From NCBI RefSeq assembly GCF_019679455.1, contig NZ_JAIEZQ010000001.1, positions 310,001 through 374,000 of the forward strand: 64,000 nucleotides of DNA, in the 5' to 3' direction. Both the position numbers and the translations under genes were made by a program. This document shows positions 30,874 through 43,172 of the stretch, piece by piece. Position 1 is the stretch's first letter. Each line of letters opens with the position of its first letter. This DNA comes from Nocardioides jiangsuensis (GTDB taxonomy: Bacteria > Actinomycetota > Actinomycetes > Propionibacteriales > Nocardioidaceae). A model generated the notes under the pieces. It ran no database searches. It saw only the letters and a list, made by a program, of their open reading frames with translations, and was not told the origin of the DNA.

Positions 30874-32769
30874 ATGCGACGGAGGGGCGCCGGCACGAGT
30901 GCCGCGCCCATCCTCGCGCTGTTCGGACTCATCGACCAGCGGGTCCCTGTGAGCCGGCGGCTGCCACCGTCGCGCGACGACCTCCTGAGAGTCCGCGACC
31001 GCACCCTCGCCGGACTGGCCCCGGTGCAGCCACTGATCTTCCCGGTGCTGGTCGTGGTGACCGGCTGCGCCGCCGCGACGGCCGGTGACCAGGAACGGAT
31101 CGGCAGCTGGGGGCTGGTCCAGGCCCTTCCCGGGCTCTACTTCATCAGCCTCGCCCTGCTCACCGTCTCCTTCTTCATGGAGCTGTTCGGTCGTGGTGGC
31201 AGGGAGCGACAGGTCGTGCTCGCGGTCCACCTCGTCGGTCTCGTCGTCCTGCTCCACGGGGTCGCCGGGTTCCTGGAGCAGGAGCCGCGGTTCCCGACGG
31301 CGTGGCTGCACGCGGGCTACACGGAGCAGATCCTGGAGCGCCACTTCGCGCCCGGCAGCGTCGACGCCCGCTTCACCTGGCCGGGGTTCTTCGGCGCGGC
31401 CGCGACCGTCACCGGGGCCGCTGGTCTGGACAGCGCCATCCCGCTGCTGCGCTGGGCGCCGATCTTCATGGTGCTGCTCTACCTGCCACCGCTGTTCGTC
31501 ATCGGCAGGCAGCTCACCGGCTCGGTCACCGCGACGTGGCTCGGGCTCTGGATGTTCCTGCTGGTCAACTGGGTCGGACAGGACTACTTCGCGCCGCAGA
31601 CGCTGGGGTTCACCCTCTACCTGACGGCGGTGGCGATGCTCGTGGCGTTCTTCCGTCAGCCGAGCCCCGGGCCCGGCCCGCTCGAGCAGACGCCGCGATG
31701 GTCCTGGCTGACCCGCGGCGACCTCCTGGCGTTCGACGGCCGGCCCGACGTCGAGACGGCGCCCCGGACGCGGGTGGCGCTGATCATCCTGCTGATGGTC
31801 ATCCAGGCCGGCCTGGCCATGACGCACCAGCTGTCACCGATCGTGCTGGTGCTCGCCTGTGGCGGCCTGGTGCTCGTCGGCCGATGCCGTCTCACCGTCC
31901 TTCCCGTGATCGCGGGGGTGTTCACGCTGGCGTGGATCAGCGTGGGCACGACCGACTACTGGCTCGGCCACCTGGACACGATCTTCGGCGGCGTGGGCAA
32001 CGTCCAGGAGGTCCTCTCGAACTCCGTGGGTGAGCGCGTCGAGGGGTCGACGGTCCACCTGGTGGTGGTCAGGCTCCGGCTGGCGCTGACCGCCTCCGTC
32101 TGGGCGATGATGGTGGCCGCGGCGCTCCTCCTGTGGTTCCGGCGACGTCCCCCGCTCACCCTGTTCACGCTCGGCATCGTCCCCTTCGCCACCCTGGCCC
32201 AGAACTACGGCGACGAGGGCGTGATGCGCATCTTCCTGTTCTCGTCGCCGTTCGCGTGCCTGCTCGTCGGGCAGGCCGTGACCAGCCTCCTCCACCTGCC
32301 ACGGGTCAAGCCGGCCGCCCTGGTCGCCGCGCTCACGCTGCTCCCGCTCTTCCTGGTCACGCGCTACGGCAACGAGTCGTTCGAGCAGGTGCGTCCGGAC
32401 GAGATCGACGCCATCCACGCGTTGTACCGCCTGGCGCCGCGGGGGGCGGACCTCGTCAGCCCGACCTCCCAGGTGCCGTGGCGGTTCACGTACGCCACCG
32501 ACTACGACTACGGTCGCCCGGAGTACGCCGATGCCTTCCTCACAGGTCGGCGGCCCGCCGTCCGCTGGCTCCTCGGGGGGGGCGCCGAGAACGCCTCCGG
32601 TGCCTACCTGGTCGTGACCCGGTCCCAGGAGATCTACGCCTACGAGGCGCTCGGTCAGCCCCGGGACTGGTTCGACGAGGTGCGGCCGAAGCTCCACAGC
32701 AAGAACGGTTACAGGCTCCTGTTCCGCAACCAGGACGCATCGATCTACGAGTACGAGGTGCCGAGATGA
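30874..32769 (+). CDS. Large polytopic membrane protein, glycosyltransferase- or polymerase-like
   Basis: The protein has 631 aa with about 12-14 hydrophobic segments. A large loop after the first four helices contains YTEQILERHFAPGSVDARFTWPGFF, and a soluble C-terminal part of about 130 residues ends the protein. The layout (many helices, long outside loops, soluble tail) recalls membrane glycosyltransferases of the GT-C type and O-antigen polymerases. No DD or other catalytic motif could be assigned with confidence. Its stop overlaps the next gene (ATGA), starting a three-gene membrane operon. Confidence 0.6.
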   Translation: MRRRGAGTSAAPILALFGLIDQRVPVSRRLPPSRDDLLRVRDRTLAGLAPVQPLIFPVLVVVTGCAAATAGDQERIGSWGLVQALPGLYFISLALLTVSFFMELFGRGGRERQVVLAVHLVGLVVLLHGVAGFLEQEPRFPTAWLHAGYTEQILERHFAPGSVDARFTWPGFFGAAATVTGAAGLDSAIPLLRWAPIFMVLLYLPPLFVIGRQLTGSVTATWLGLWMFLLVNWVGQDYFAPQTLGFTLYLTAVAMLVAFFRQPSPGPGPLEQTPRWSWLTRGDLLAFDGRPDVETAPRTRVALIILLMVIQAGLAMTHQLSPIVLVLACGGLVLVGRCRLTVLPVIAGVFTLAWISVGTTDYWLGHLDTIFGGVGNVQEVLSNSVGERVEGSTVHLVVVRLRLALTASVWAMMVAAALLLWFRRRPPLTLFTLGIVPFATLAQNYGDEGVMRIFLFSSPFACLLVGQAVTSLLHLPRVKPAALVAALTLLPLFLVTRYGNESFEQVRPDEIDAIHALYRLAPRGADLVSPTSQVPWRFTYATDYDYGRPEYADAFLTGRRPAVRWLLGGGAENASGAYLVVTRSQEIYAYEALGQPRDWFDEVRPKLHSKNGYRLLFRNQDASIYEYEVPR

Positions 32770-33137
32770 GGTTCACGAACACCATGACCACGCTTCGGCC
32801 GGTCCAGATCGTGCTGCTGAGCTGGACGTTGCTCAGCTTCGTCCTGGCGGTGCTGCCACCGGACATGGGAGGCACCGTCCGGGCCCTCAACGCCGTCCTG
32901 TTCATCACCCTCGGACCAGGATGCGCCCTGTTCCTCCTCCTCCTCGAGTACATGCCCCCGGCCGAGGCCGCCGTGGTGGCCATCGGCACGTCCCTGGTCA
33001 CGCTCGTGCTCGGCAGCCAGGTGCTGCTCATCATGGGCTTCTGGCGGACGTGGGGGGTCACCGGCATCGTCGCCCTCGTCACCGCTGCGCTGACCCTTCT
33101 GCCGAGCCTGCGCGCCGTGGGTGGTGACGCGCGGTGA
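32766..33137 (+). CDS. Small membrane protein of unknown function (123 aa)
   Basis: Three to four hydrophobic segments with very short loops (IVLLSWTLLSFVLAVLPPDMGG, 'FITLGPGCALFLLLLEYMPP', LVTLVLGSQVLLIMGFW and GIVALVTAALTLLPSL). The ATG at 32766 overlaps the stop of the preceding membrane protein, and its own stop overlaps the next start. Coupled translation suggests it is a subunit of, or accessory to, the 631-aa protein. Family not recognised. Confidence 0.75.
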   Translation: MRFTNTMTTLRPVQIVLLSWTLLSFVLAVLPPDMGGTVRALNAVLFITLGPGCALFLLLLEYMPPAEAAVVAIGTSLVTLVLGSQVLLIMGFWRTWGVTGIVALVTAALTLLPSLRAVGGDAR

Positions 33138-33397
33138 CCGCATGGCTGGTGGAGCTGGCGACGTCGGTGCCGGCGGTGGTCACCGCGGCGGCCGTCGCGG
33201 TGTTCCTGCTGTACCGGGACATGGTGCAGCGCGAGCTCGACCCGCAGCACCTGTCGACCGCCCACGAGACGCCGGAGGCGGACACACCGATGCCCCCGGA
33301 ACGGCCGGTGACCGGCGCCTACCGGTGGTGGGGCATCGTGGCCACGGCGGTCTTCGTCGTCCTGGTCGCGCTGCGCTTCCTGGTCCTCGGAGCCTGA
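33134..33397 (+). CDS. Small two-helix membrane protein of unknown function (87 aa)
   Basis: Two predicted membrane helices (residues about 4-26 and 65-86) joined by an acidic, proline-rich loop of about 38 residues. GTG start at 33134 overlaps the previous stop (GTGA). Last gene of the membrane operon. Its stop codon lies within the first unit of a repeat that continues to the convergent gene. Confidence 0.65.
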   Translation: MTAWLVELATSVPAVVTAAAVAVFLLYRDMVQRELDPQHLSTAHETPEADTPMPPERPVTGAYRWWGIVATAVFVVLVALRFLVLGA

Positions 33398-33480
33398 TCG
33401 GAGCCTGATCGGCGCCGGGGTCCTCGGCGCCGGGTCCTCGGAGCCTGATCGGCACCCGGGTCCTCGGCGCCGGATCAGCC
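33382..33480. repeat. Short repeats and inverted repeat between convergent genes
   Basis: GGTCCTCGGAGCCTGATCGG occurs at 33382 and again at 33434. GGAGCCTGATC is repeated directly after the first copy, and GGTCCTCGGCGCC appears twice more. CTGATCGGCGCC (33404-33415) can pair with GGCGCC-G-GATCAG (33466-33478). The units carry the stop codon of the upstream gene at one end and the stop of the convergent gene at the other. Probably a terminator made by local duplication. Confidence 0.75.
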
Positions 33481-34944
33481 CAGGGCCCGGTCCTGCGCTG
33501 CGGCGGTGACCCTGGTGCGCGGCCCCGGGAGGTCATCCGCGGTCACCGGCGGAGCGGGCCGCAGCGGCCGCGCGGCGCCCGGCCGCTGCCCGCTCCGCCC
33601 GTCGATCCCGAAGCGGCGGGAGCACGAGCGCGCGACCTCGATCAACCCGGCGATCTCGACGGACTCGTGGGGACGGAGCTTGAAAGACTCCAGTCGCGCG
33701 TTGTTGACCATGGACACGAACTCCGCCACCTCGTAGCGCAGGCCGTCGCCGTCGAACTTGCAGTGGTACTTCCTGTTCCGCCCCTGGTCCTCGAACCGGG
33801 CCTCGAAGTACTCGGTCTTCCACCACGGAGCTGGAACATAGAGGTAGCCCTGCGTCCCTCCGACCACGAGATCCCCCTCCGCCTTGACGCCGAGGCCGAC
33901 CTTGGCCGTCGCGACGGCGTGCGGGTAGAGCAGGTCGATCTTGGAGAAGAGGTCCACCTCCGTGCCGGGAGGGCGGTACGAGAAGGTCGTCACGTCGAGA
34001 GGATGGCTCCCCAGCAGCTTGGTGATGGCGAGCAGCGGGTAGCTGGCGAGCTCGGCGAGGCTGCCCCCAGCGGGCCCGTGAACCTCCCGCACGTCGTCCG
34101 CCACGAGCTTGGTGAAGGTGGCGTCGACCGTGCGGACCTCGCCGATCGAGCCACTTCTGGCCACGGCCACCATGCGCTGGAACCCGGGCACGAACGCGGT
34201 CTTGATCCCCTCGAGCAGCACCACCCGCCGACTTCGCGCCAGCGAGTACAGGGTCTCCGTCTCGTGCTGGGCCAGGGTCATCGGCTTCTCGCAGAGCACG
34301 TGGACGCCCCTCTCGATCGCCTCCCGGGCGTAGTCGAAGTGCGTCTCGTGGGGCGAGGCGATGTAGACGGCGTCGACCCTCCCGAGGAGCTCGTCGTACG
34401 TCGCCGCGGAGAACTGGAGCTCATGACGGTCCATGAACTCCTGGGCGCGCGCCGGGGTGCGGCTGTAGACGCCGGCCACCTCGACCCCGCTCACGAAGAC
34501 GCACTCCGGGACGAACCGGTTGGCGATCCTGCCGGCCCCGACGACCCCGAACTTCAGGATCCCGCTGGCCTCGTTGCGCAGGAGTGTGCTGGACACCCCG
34601 GCGGTCCGCTCGAGGTAGACGACCTCGCAGTAGTCCGCCAGGTAGTCGAACTTCCCCCGCCAGTCAGAGCCGATGGCGAAGATGTCGACGTCGTAGCGCT
34701 GGATGTCGCTGATCTTCTGACCCTCGTACTCCTCGATGAGAATCTCGTCGGCCAGGCCGCAGTCCTGCACGTTCTTGATGCGCTGCATCAGGCTCTGCCG
34801 GACGTTGAGCTTCCCTCGGGTGTGGTCGTAGTTCTCCGTGGTCACACCGACGATGAGGTGGTCGCCGAGCTCCTTCGCACGCTCGAGCAGGCGGACGTGA
34901 CCCTCGTGGAACAGGTCGAAGGTGCCGTAGGTGATGACACGCAT
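33475..34944 (-). CDS. Cytidylyltransferase / Gfo-Idh-MocA oxidoreductase fusion
   Basis: A two-domain enzyme of 489 aa. Residues 1-about 128 are a TagD-like nucleotidyltransferase: TYGTFDLFHEGH (HxGH at 13-16) and RTAGVSST (113-120), which resembles glycerol-3-phosphate cytidylyltransferase. Residues about 130-460 are a Gfo/Idh/MocA oxidoreductase with FGVVGAGRIA (132-141), AVYIASPHETHFDYA and VLCEKPMTLA (EKP at 219-221). The last 35 residues are low complexity. Start ATG at 34944 is 14 nt after the GT2 gene. Likely makes a CDP-activated polyol or modified sugar for a wall polymer. The frame is open upstream but conserved sequence starts here. Confidence 0.85.
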   Translation of the reverse strand: MRVITYGTFDLFHEGHVRLLERAKELGDHLIVGVTTENYDHTRGKLNVRQSLMQRIKNVQDCGLADEILIEEYEGQKISDIQRYDVDIFAIGSDWRGKFDYLADYCEVVYLERTAGVSSTLLRNEASGILKFGVVGAGRIANRFVPECVFVSGVEVAGVYSRTPARAQEFMDRHELQFSAATYDELLGRVDAVYIASPHETHFDYAREAIERGVHVLCEKPMTLAQHETETLYSLARSRRVVLLEGIKTAFVPGFQRMVAVARSGSIGEVRTVDATFTKLVADDVREVHGPAGGSLAELASYPLLAITKLLGSHPLDVTTFSYRPPGTEVDLFSKIDLLYPHAVATAKVGLGVKAEGDLVVGGTQGYLYVPAPWWKTEYFEARFEDQGRNRKYHCKFDGDGLRYEVAEFVSMVNNARLESFKLRPHESVEIAGLIEVARSCSRRFGIDGRSGQRPGAARPLRPAPPVTADDLPGPRTRVTAAAQDRALG

Positions 34945-34958
34945 CGGATCGTCCCGCG

Positions 34959-35939
<981 letters not shown>

Positions 35940-36376
35940 CGGTAGCCCCCTCCAGAACCTCTGCTCTTACCTCCCGGCCCGACGGCCGGTCGCGACGGCT
36001 CGCGAAGGCAACCCGCTGATCCCCCCGGACATGCACGACTGACCCTGGTCAGGTGTGTCCGACTGGCACCCTTGCCGGTGTCGTCGGCAGGAACTCCCGC
36101 CCCCGCGGCCTCCGCTTCCCCTTGCCGCGTGACGAGCCCGCACCCGCGAACTCGTCCCTACGAGCATGCGTGCGGACCCCGCAAGTTCTCAATGGTCAGA
36201 AGCGCTCATTGAACGCAAAGAATCTGGCCGGCGAACACGGGGTGAACGCGACTCCGATGTCCGACATCTCCGATGACAACGGGACGTTCGCCCCGCGGTC
36301 GACGCAGTTGCGCCGTTTCCGGTGACTAGTCCCCTCGGTGGGTGGCGCCGCCGGGCCACCACGCCGACAGCGTGAG
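35940..36376. promoter_or_regulatory. Long non-coding leader region upstream of the GT2 gene
   Basis: About 437 bp without a credible gene, between the Rieske gene and the GT2 gene, both on the minus strand. Near the GT2 start is a perfect 6-bp stem (CCGGCC/GGCCGG, 35974-35989) with further G+C stems just upstream. It must hold the GT2 promoter and may be a structured leader RNA. I could not assign it to a known riboswitch family. Confidence 0.4.
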
Positions 36377-36838
36377 TCAGCCGACGGTGACCTGGTCGCC
36401 CTCGACCGAGACGGTCTTCTCCGCCAGCGGGGACGGCGCGGGCCCGTCGACCACCGACCCGTTCTCGATGGAGAACATGCTGCCGTGGCAGGGGCAGTTG
36501 ATGGTGCCGTCCGTGACGCTCCCGACGATGCAGCCCTGGTGGGTGCAGACAGCGGTGAACGCCTTGAACACACCCTCGGCCGGCTGGGTCACGACGACCT
36601 TCGCGTCCTTCAGGATCGTCCCGCCGCCGACGGGTACGTCGGCGGTGCTGACCCTGGCCCCGCCGGAGGCCGACCCGCCCGTGGACTCGCTGCCCGCGAC
36701 GTCGCCGCCGTCGGAGCCGCAGGCCGCGAGCAGCGGCAGTGCGAGGCCGCCCACGGCGGCGCCCCGAAGCACCCCGCGACGGCTGAGGTCGTGACCGGAC
36801 GGGTCGTGCGGTGTGCGGTCGCTGGTGCCCTGGGTCAT
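36377..36838 (-). CDS. Rieske [2Fe-2S] lipoprotein, Tat-exported
   Basis: Small membrane-anchored electron-transfer protein, 153 aa. The N-terminus carries a twin-arginine signal (SRRGVLRG, residues 19-26) that runs into a lipobox LAAC with Cys40. Residues after 60 form the Rieske fold: CTHQGC (C98, H100, C103) and CPCHGS (C115, C117, H118). C103 and C117 would form the usual disulfide. ATG at 36838 has GAGGAG 6 nt upstream and is preferred over an upstream start. It stands alone rather than in a bc1 operon, so its partner is unknown. Confidence 0.9.
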   Translation of the reverse strand: MTQGTSDRTPHDPSGHDLSRRGVLRGAAVGGLALPLLAACGSDGGDVAGSESTGGSASGGARVSTADVPVGGGTILKDAKVVVTQPAEGVFKAFTAVCTHQGCIVGSVTDGTINCPCHGSMFSIENGSVVDGPAPSPLAEKTVSVEGDQVTVG

Positions 36839-36934
36839 GGTGGTCTCCTCGGCGATCAAAGGTTGAACCTCACAGTACCGCCGGCTACCCCGCCTCCGGG
36901 CCCCCGCCGAGGTGCCGGGTCGCTGCCGGCACCG

Positions 36935-39196
36935 TCAGTGGCAGCTGCTGCTCCCCCGGTCGGTGAACCGCCCGACCGCCTCCGGGACGAAGCGCCAGTC
37001 GTAGGCGCCCGGGCGCAGGGTCAGCTGAAGGACGCCGTACGTCGACCGGTCCCGCACCTGGCTGGTCCGCAGTGGCGGACCGAAGCCGTAGTGCGCCCGG
37101 CCGCCGGTGCCGACGGTGAACTGCCGGATCCCCTGCCGCTCGTCCCGGACCCCGGTCGGGGTCTGCGGGGCGAACCGCTCGTAGACGTGCTCGTCCCCGG
37201 CCGCCACGACGTCCACCCCGCCCTCGTCCATGGCCGTCCAGAGGTCCAGCAACGCCGACCGGTTGCCGTGCACCTCACCGGAGCTGAACCGGGGCTCGTG
37301 CATGAGTGCGACGGTGCACCGTGCCGGGTGGGCGGCGAGGTCCTCGCGGAGCCACTGCTCCTCCTCGGACCCGGCGTCGCAGCCGCCGACGTTGACGCAC
37401 TCGCTGTTCAGCACCACCACGTGCCACTCCCCCAGCTCGTAGCTGAAGAAGCCCGTGGAGTCGGCGGGCCGACCCCAGTAGCCGAAGAACCCGGCGGCGT
37501 CCGGGGTGTTGTACTCGTGGCTGCCGAGCACCGGCACGGTGCGCGACCGGTGGCGGCCCCACGTCGGGTCGTAGCACTCGGCGAACTCCGTGGTGGACCC
37601 CGCCGGGTAGGCCAGGTCGCCCAGGGGCGCGACCACCCCCCGCAGCCGGTCGAGCAGCAGCGCGGTCGCCTCGTCGCCGTAGGTGTCGCAGCCCGCGATG
37701 CCGCCGGCGAGGAGGAGCACCGGCGGCGCCTCCGCGTCGACGGTGAAGGTGGCGGGCGCGCTGCGGCCCACCACCCCCTCGCCGTTCACCTGCTCCGCCT
37801 GGGCGGTGTAGGTGCCGCTGCCGAGCGCGGAGGGTGCGCGGACCGAGAACGTTCCGGTGGCGGAGCTGGTCGTCGGGACGGTCAGGAGCGGTGAGCCGGT
37901 CACCTCCGGCCCCTCGTACACCGAGACCACGACGGAGGTCGAGTCGACGTCCGACGTGCTGGCGACGCCCCCGAAGTTCGGCCGCGCGTCCATGGTGCTG
38001 CCGGCGGTCGGCGTCATCAGGTCGACCTGGGGGCCGCCGGCGTCGACGTGCTGCCGCAGGGTCTCCGAGGACAGCGCCCGGTCGTACACGGCGACCTCGT
38101 CGAGGTCACCGGCCCACCAGTCGTAGTTGCCGGCCGTGCCGAGGTGCAGGGTGTTGTCCGTGACGTCGAGGGGCGCGGTCTGGAGCGCCGAGGCACGCTG
38201 CTCGCCGTTCACGAACACCGTCATCACCGCGCCGTCCCAGGTGGCGGCCACGTGGGTCCACCGACCCGGAGACACCAACGCCGGCTGGGTGGTCGCCTCG
38301 GTCGTGGAGCGTCCCTTCCAGGTCCGGAACACCACGGCGCCCGTGCCGTCGACGCGCAGCATGTACTGCCCGTCCTTGCGGAGGACGGTCGCGCTGTCGG
38401 TCGGAACGGTGGCCGGCCGAACCCACGCCTCCACGGTCATCCCCTCGGTGAAGTCGAAGTCGCCGGCGTCGTCCTGGACCCAGACGTCGCCGTCGTACCC
38501 GTTGAACCGGGCGGCGCGCGAGGGGTCACCGGCCACGGCGCCCGCCACCCCGAGCTCGACGTCGCCGAAGTAGGTGCCGTCCGTGTTGGTCTGGCTCTCC
38601 GCGTACTCACCCCGGAGCTCGCCGAACCGCCAGTAGCCGACGGGGTCGTCGGACATCACGAGGTTCCGGTAGCGAGCCACGACCGGCGTGCTCGCCACCG
38701 TGAACGTCGACGAGTCGCTGAGGCCGAGGTTGCCGGCCTCGTCGCTCTGCTCGACCCGGGCCGTGTAGGTGCCCGGGACGAGAGGCGAGGGGGCCGTCGT
38801 GGACCAGATGCCGCCGCCCGCGGTGGCGCCCCAGGAGAGCAGCGCAACCCCGGCCGCCTGCTCGCCGGAGTAGACCCGCACGGTCACCGAGGACTGGTCT
38901 CCCCCGGAGGTACCGGCTCCGCCGGAGAACGACGGGGTCTGCTGCGTGCCCGTGCTGCCCTCGACCGGCTGCTCCAGTGAGACGGCAGGAGGCTCGCTGT
39001 CGGTGGCCGACCGCCCGCGGTCGCCAGGCAGCAGGAAGAGAGGTACCAGCGCGAGCCCGAGAGCCGCAGCGGCGACGCGGGCGGCGGTGGGCGTGCGGAC
39101 GAACCGGGCGATCAGGTCCCGCGGACGCGAGCCCGGCTGCGACTGCGGCCCGCCCGCGGGCGTCGCCGGTACGTGCTCGTCGCTGTCACCCACCAT
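36935..39196 (-). CDS. Surface LamG-domain / metallophosphoesterase protein with altered metal-binding residues
   Basis: The protein has 753 aa. A cytoplasmic N-terminus and a membrane anchor at about residues 36-57 come first, then a beta-sandwich repeat, a LamG-like domain (about 165-390), another beta-sandwich, and a C-terminal purple-acid-phosphatase-like domain from about 490. In that domain GD-LAY (D527), the His of ALMHEP (H633) and the last His of GDEH (H670) are kept. The first metal Asp is Gly (AGGIAG, G499), GNHE is GSHE (S559), and GHxH is GDEH (D668). It may be an inactive binding protein or a variant enzyme. Confidence 0.8.
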   Translation of the reverse strand: MVGDSDEHVPATPAGGPQSQPGSRPRDLIARFVRTPTAARVAAAALGLALVPLFLLPGDRGRSATDSEPPAVSLEQPVEGSTGTQQTPSFSGGAGTSGGDQSSVTVRVYSGEQAAGVALLSWGATAGGGIWSTTAPSPLVPGTYTARVEQSDEAGNLGLSDSSTFTVASTPVVARYRNLVMSDDPVGYWRFGELRGEYAESQTNTDGTYFGDVELGVAGAVAGDPSRAARFNGYDGDVWVQDDAGDFDFTEGMTVEAWVRPATVPTDSATVLRKDGQYMLRVDGTGAVVFRTWKGRSTTEATTQPALVSPGRWTHVAATWDGAVMTVFVNGEQRASALQTAPLDVTDNTLHLGTAGNYDWWAGDLDEVAVYDRALSSETLRQHVDAGGPQVDLMTPTAGSTMDARPNFGGVASTSDVDSTSVVVSVYEGPEVTGSPLLTVPTTSSATGTFSVRAPSALGSGTYTAQAEQVNGEGVVGRSAPATFTVDAEAPPVLLLAGGIAGCDTYGDEATALLLDRLRGVVAPLGDLAYPAGSTTEFAECYDPTWGRHRSRTVPVLGSHEYNTPDAAGFFGYWGRPADSTGFFSYELGEWHVVVLNSECVNVGGCDAGSEEEQWLREDLAAHPARCTVALMHEPRFSSGEVHGNRSALLDLWTAMDEGGVDVVAAGDEHVYERFAPQTPTGVRDERQGIRQFTVGTGGRAHYGFGPPLRTSQVRDRSTYGVLQLTLRPGAYDWRFVPEAVGRFTDRGSSSCH

Positions 39197-39306
39197 GTGC
39201 AGCCCCTCCCGGGACGAGCATGCGCCGGACTCCGGCGGCGGGCAACCGGACTAATCCGGGACCGTTGCGCCCGGTCGGGCGGGCGGGGCAGGCCCGTCCG
39301 GAAGGG

Positions 39307-42333
<3,027 letters not shown>

Positions 42334-42388
42334 TGCTTCCCTCGTGAGTCGTCGTGTGGGGCCCGCCGTCGTCCCGGACCGCTGTGTT

Positions 42389-42402
42389 CGAACAAGTGTT
42401 CG
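42389..42402. promoter_or_regulatory. LexA binding site (SOS box) upstream of uvrA
   Basis: CGAACAAGTGTTCG is a perfect match to the Gram-positive LexA consensus CGAACRNRYGTTCG, with 5-bp palindromic arms. It is placed 56 bp before uvrA and 38 bp before the divergent isomerase gene, so uvrA is very likely DNA-damage induced. Confidence 0.9.
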
Positions 42403-42439
42403 CCATCCTATCGGCTAGCACAAGACGGGGCATCGGCGG

Positions 42440-43165
42440 ATGATGGGGGCCATGGAGACCTCCACGTCGATCCCCCATCTAGTCGAGATGGTCGTCGCCA
42501 CCACACGGTATCTGGGAGCGCTGACAGAACTCGACGACGACGACATGCGGGCACCCTCGCTGCTGCCCGGCTGGTCCCGTGGTCACGTCGTGACGCACCT
42601 CGCACGCAACGCCGACGCCTTCTGCAACCTGCTGCACGGGGCGGAGAGCGGGGAGGAGCGCTCCATGTACCCCTCCCGCGAGCAGCGTGACGCCGACATC
42701 GAGGCGGGCGCGGGCCGCTCGGCGCACGACCTGCGGGTGGACTCCTCCGCCTCGTGCGGGCGGCTGCTCCAGGCGATCAACGAGCTCGACGTGAAGCACG
42801 AGGACGCCCTCGTGTCCGGCGCGGCGGGCGGTTCCACCTTCCCGGCGCGCGACATCGCCCTGCGCCGGCGCATCGAGGTGGAGGTGCACCACGCGGACCT
42901 CGACCTCGGTTTCACCCACCGCGACTGGGACCCGGCCTTCGCCGACGTGCTCGTCGAACGGGTCAAGGACGACCGTGCCGACGGGCCCGCGATGGTGCTC
43001 CGCGCCACCGACACCGGCGGGCTGTGGAAGTACGGCGTCCAGGGGCAGGGCCCGGAGATCACCGGCCGTGCCTGCGACCTGGCCTGGTACGTGCTCGGCC
43101 GCGGCGACGACGGCGCACTAGGGTCGGACGCGGACACGCTTCCGGACCTAGGACGATGGAGATGA
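42440..43165 (+). CDS. Maleylpyruvate isomerase family mycothiol-dependent protein
   Basis: DinB-like four-helix protein of the actinobacterial mycothiol-dependent family, 241 aa. The N-terminal half has LLPGWSRGHVVTHLARNADAF, which carries a metal-binding His, and 'RRIEVEVHHADLDLGF' is the second His motif region (EVHHADL). The C-terminus ends with 'GPEITGRACDLAWYVLGRG'. ATGs at 42440, 42443 and 42452 are all possible starts. The real substrate may not be maleylpyruvate. It shares the divergent control region with uvrA and precedes an MBL hydrolase by 7 nt. Confidence 0.85.
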   Translation: MMGAMETSTSIPHLVEMVVATTRYLGALTELDDDDMRAPSLLPGWSRGHVVTHLARNADAFCNLLHGAESGEERSMYPSREQRDADIEAGAGRSAHDLRVDSSASCGRLLQAINELDVKHEDALVSGAAGGSTFPARDIALRRRIEVEVHHADLDLGFTHRDWDPAFADVLVERVKDDRADGPAMVLRATDTGGLWKYGVQGQGPEITGRACDLAWYVLGRGDDGALGSDADTLPDLGRWR

Positions 43166-43172
43166 CCTGCTG

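Noticed and set aside
35940-36060. c-di-GMP (GEMM-I) riboswitch before the GT2 gene
   Set aside because: An AGCGGGTTGCC stretch on the minus strand resembles part of the motif, but the GCAAAGCC core and the partner stem are missing.
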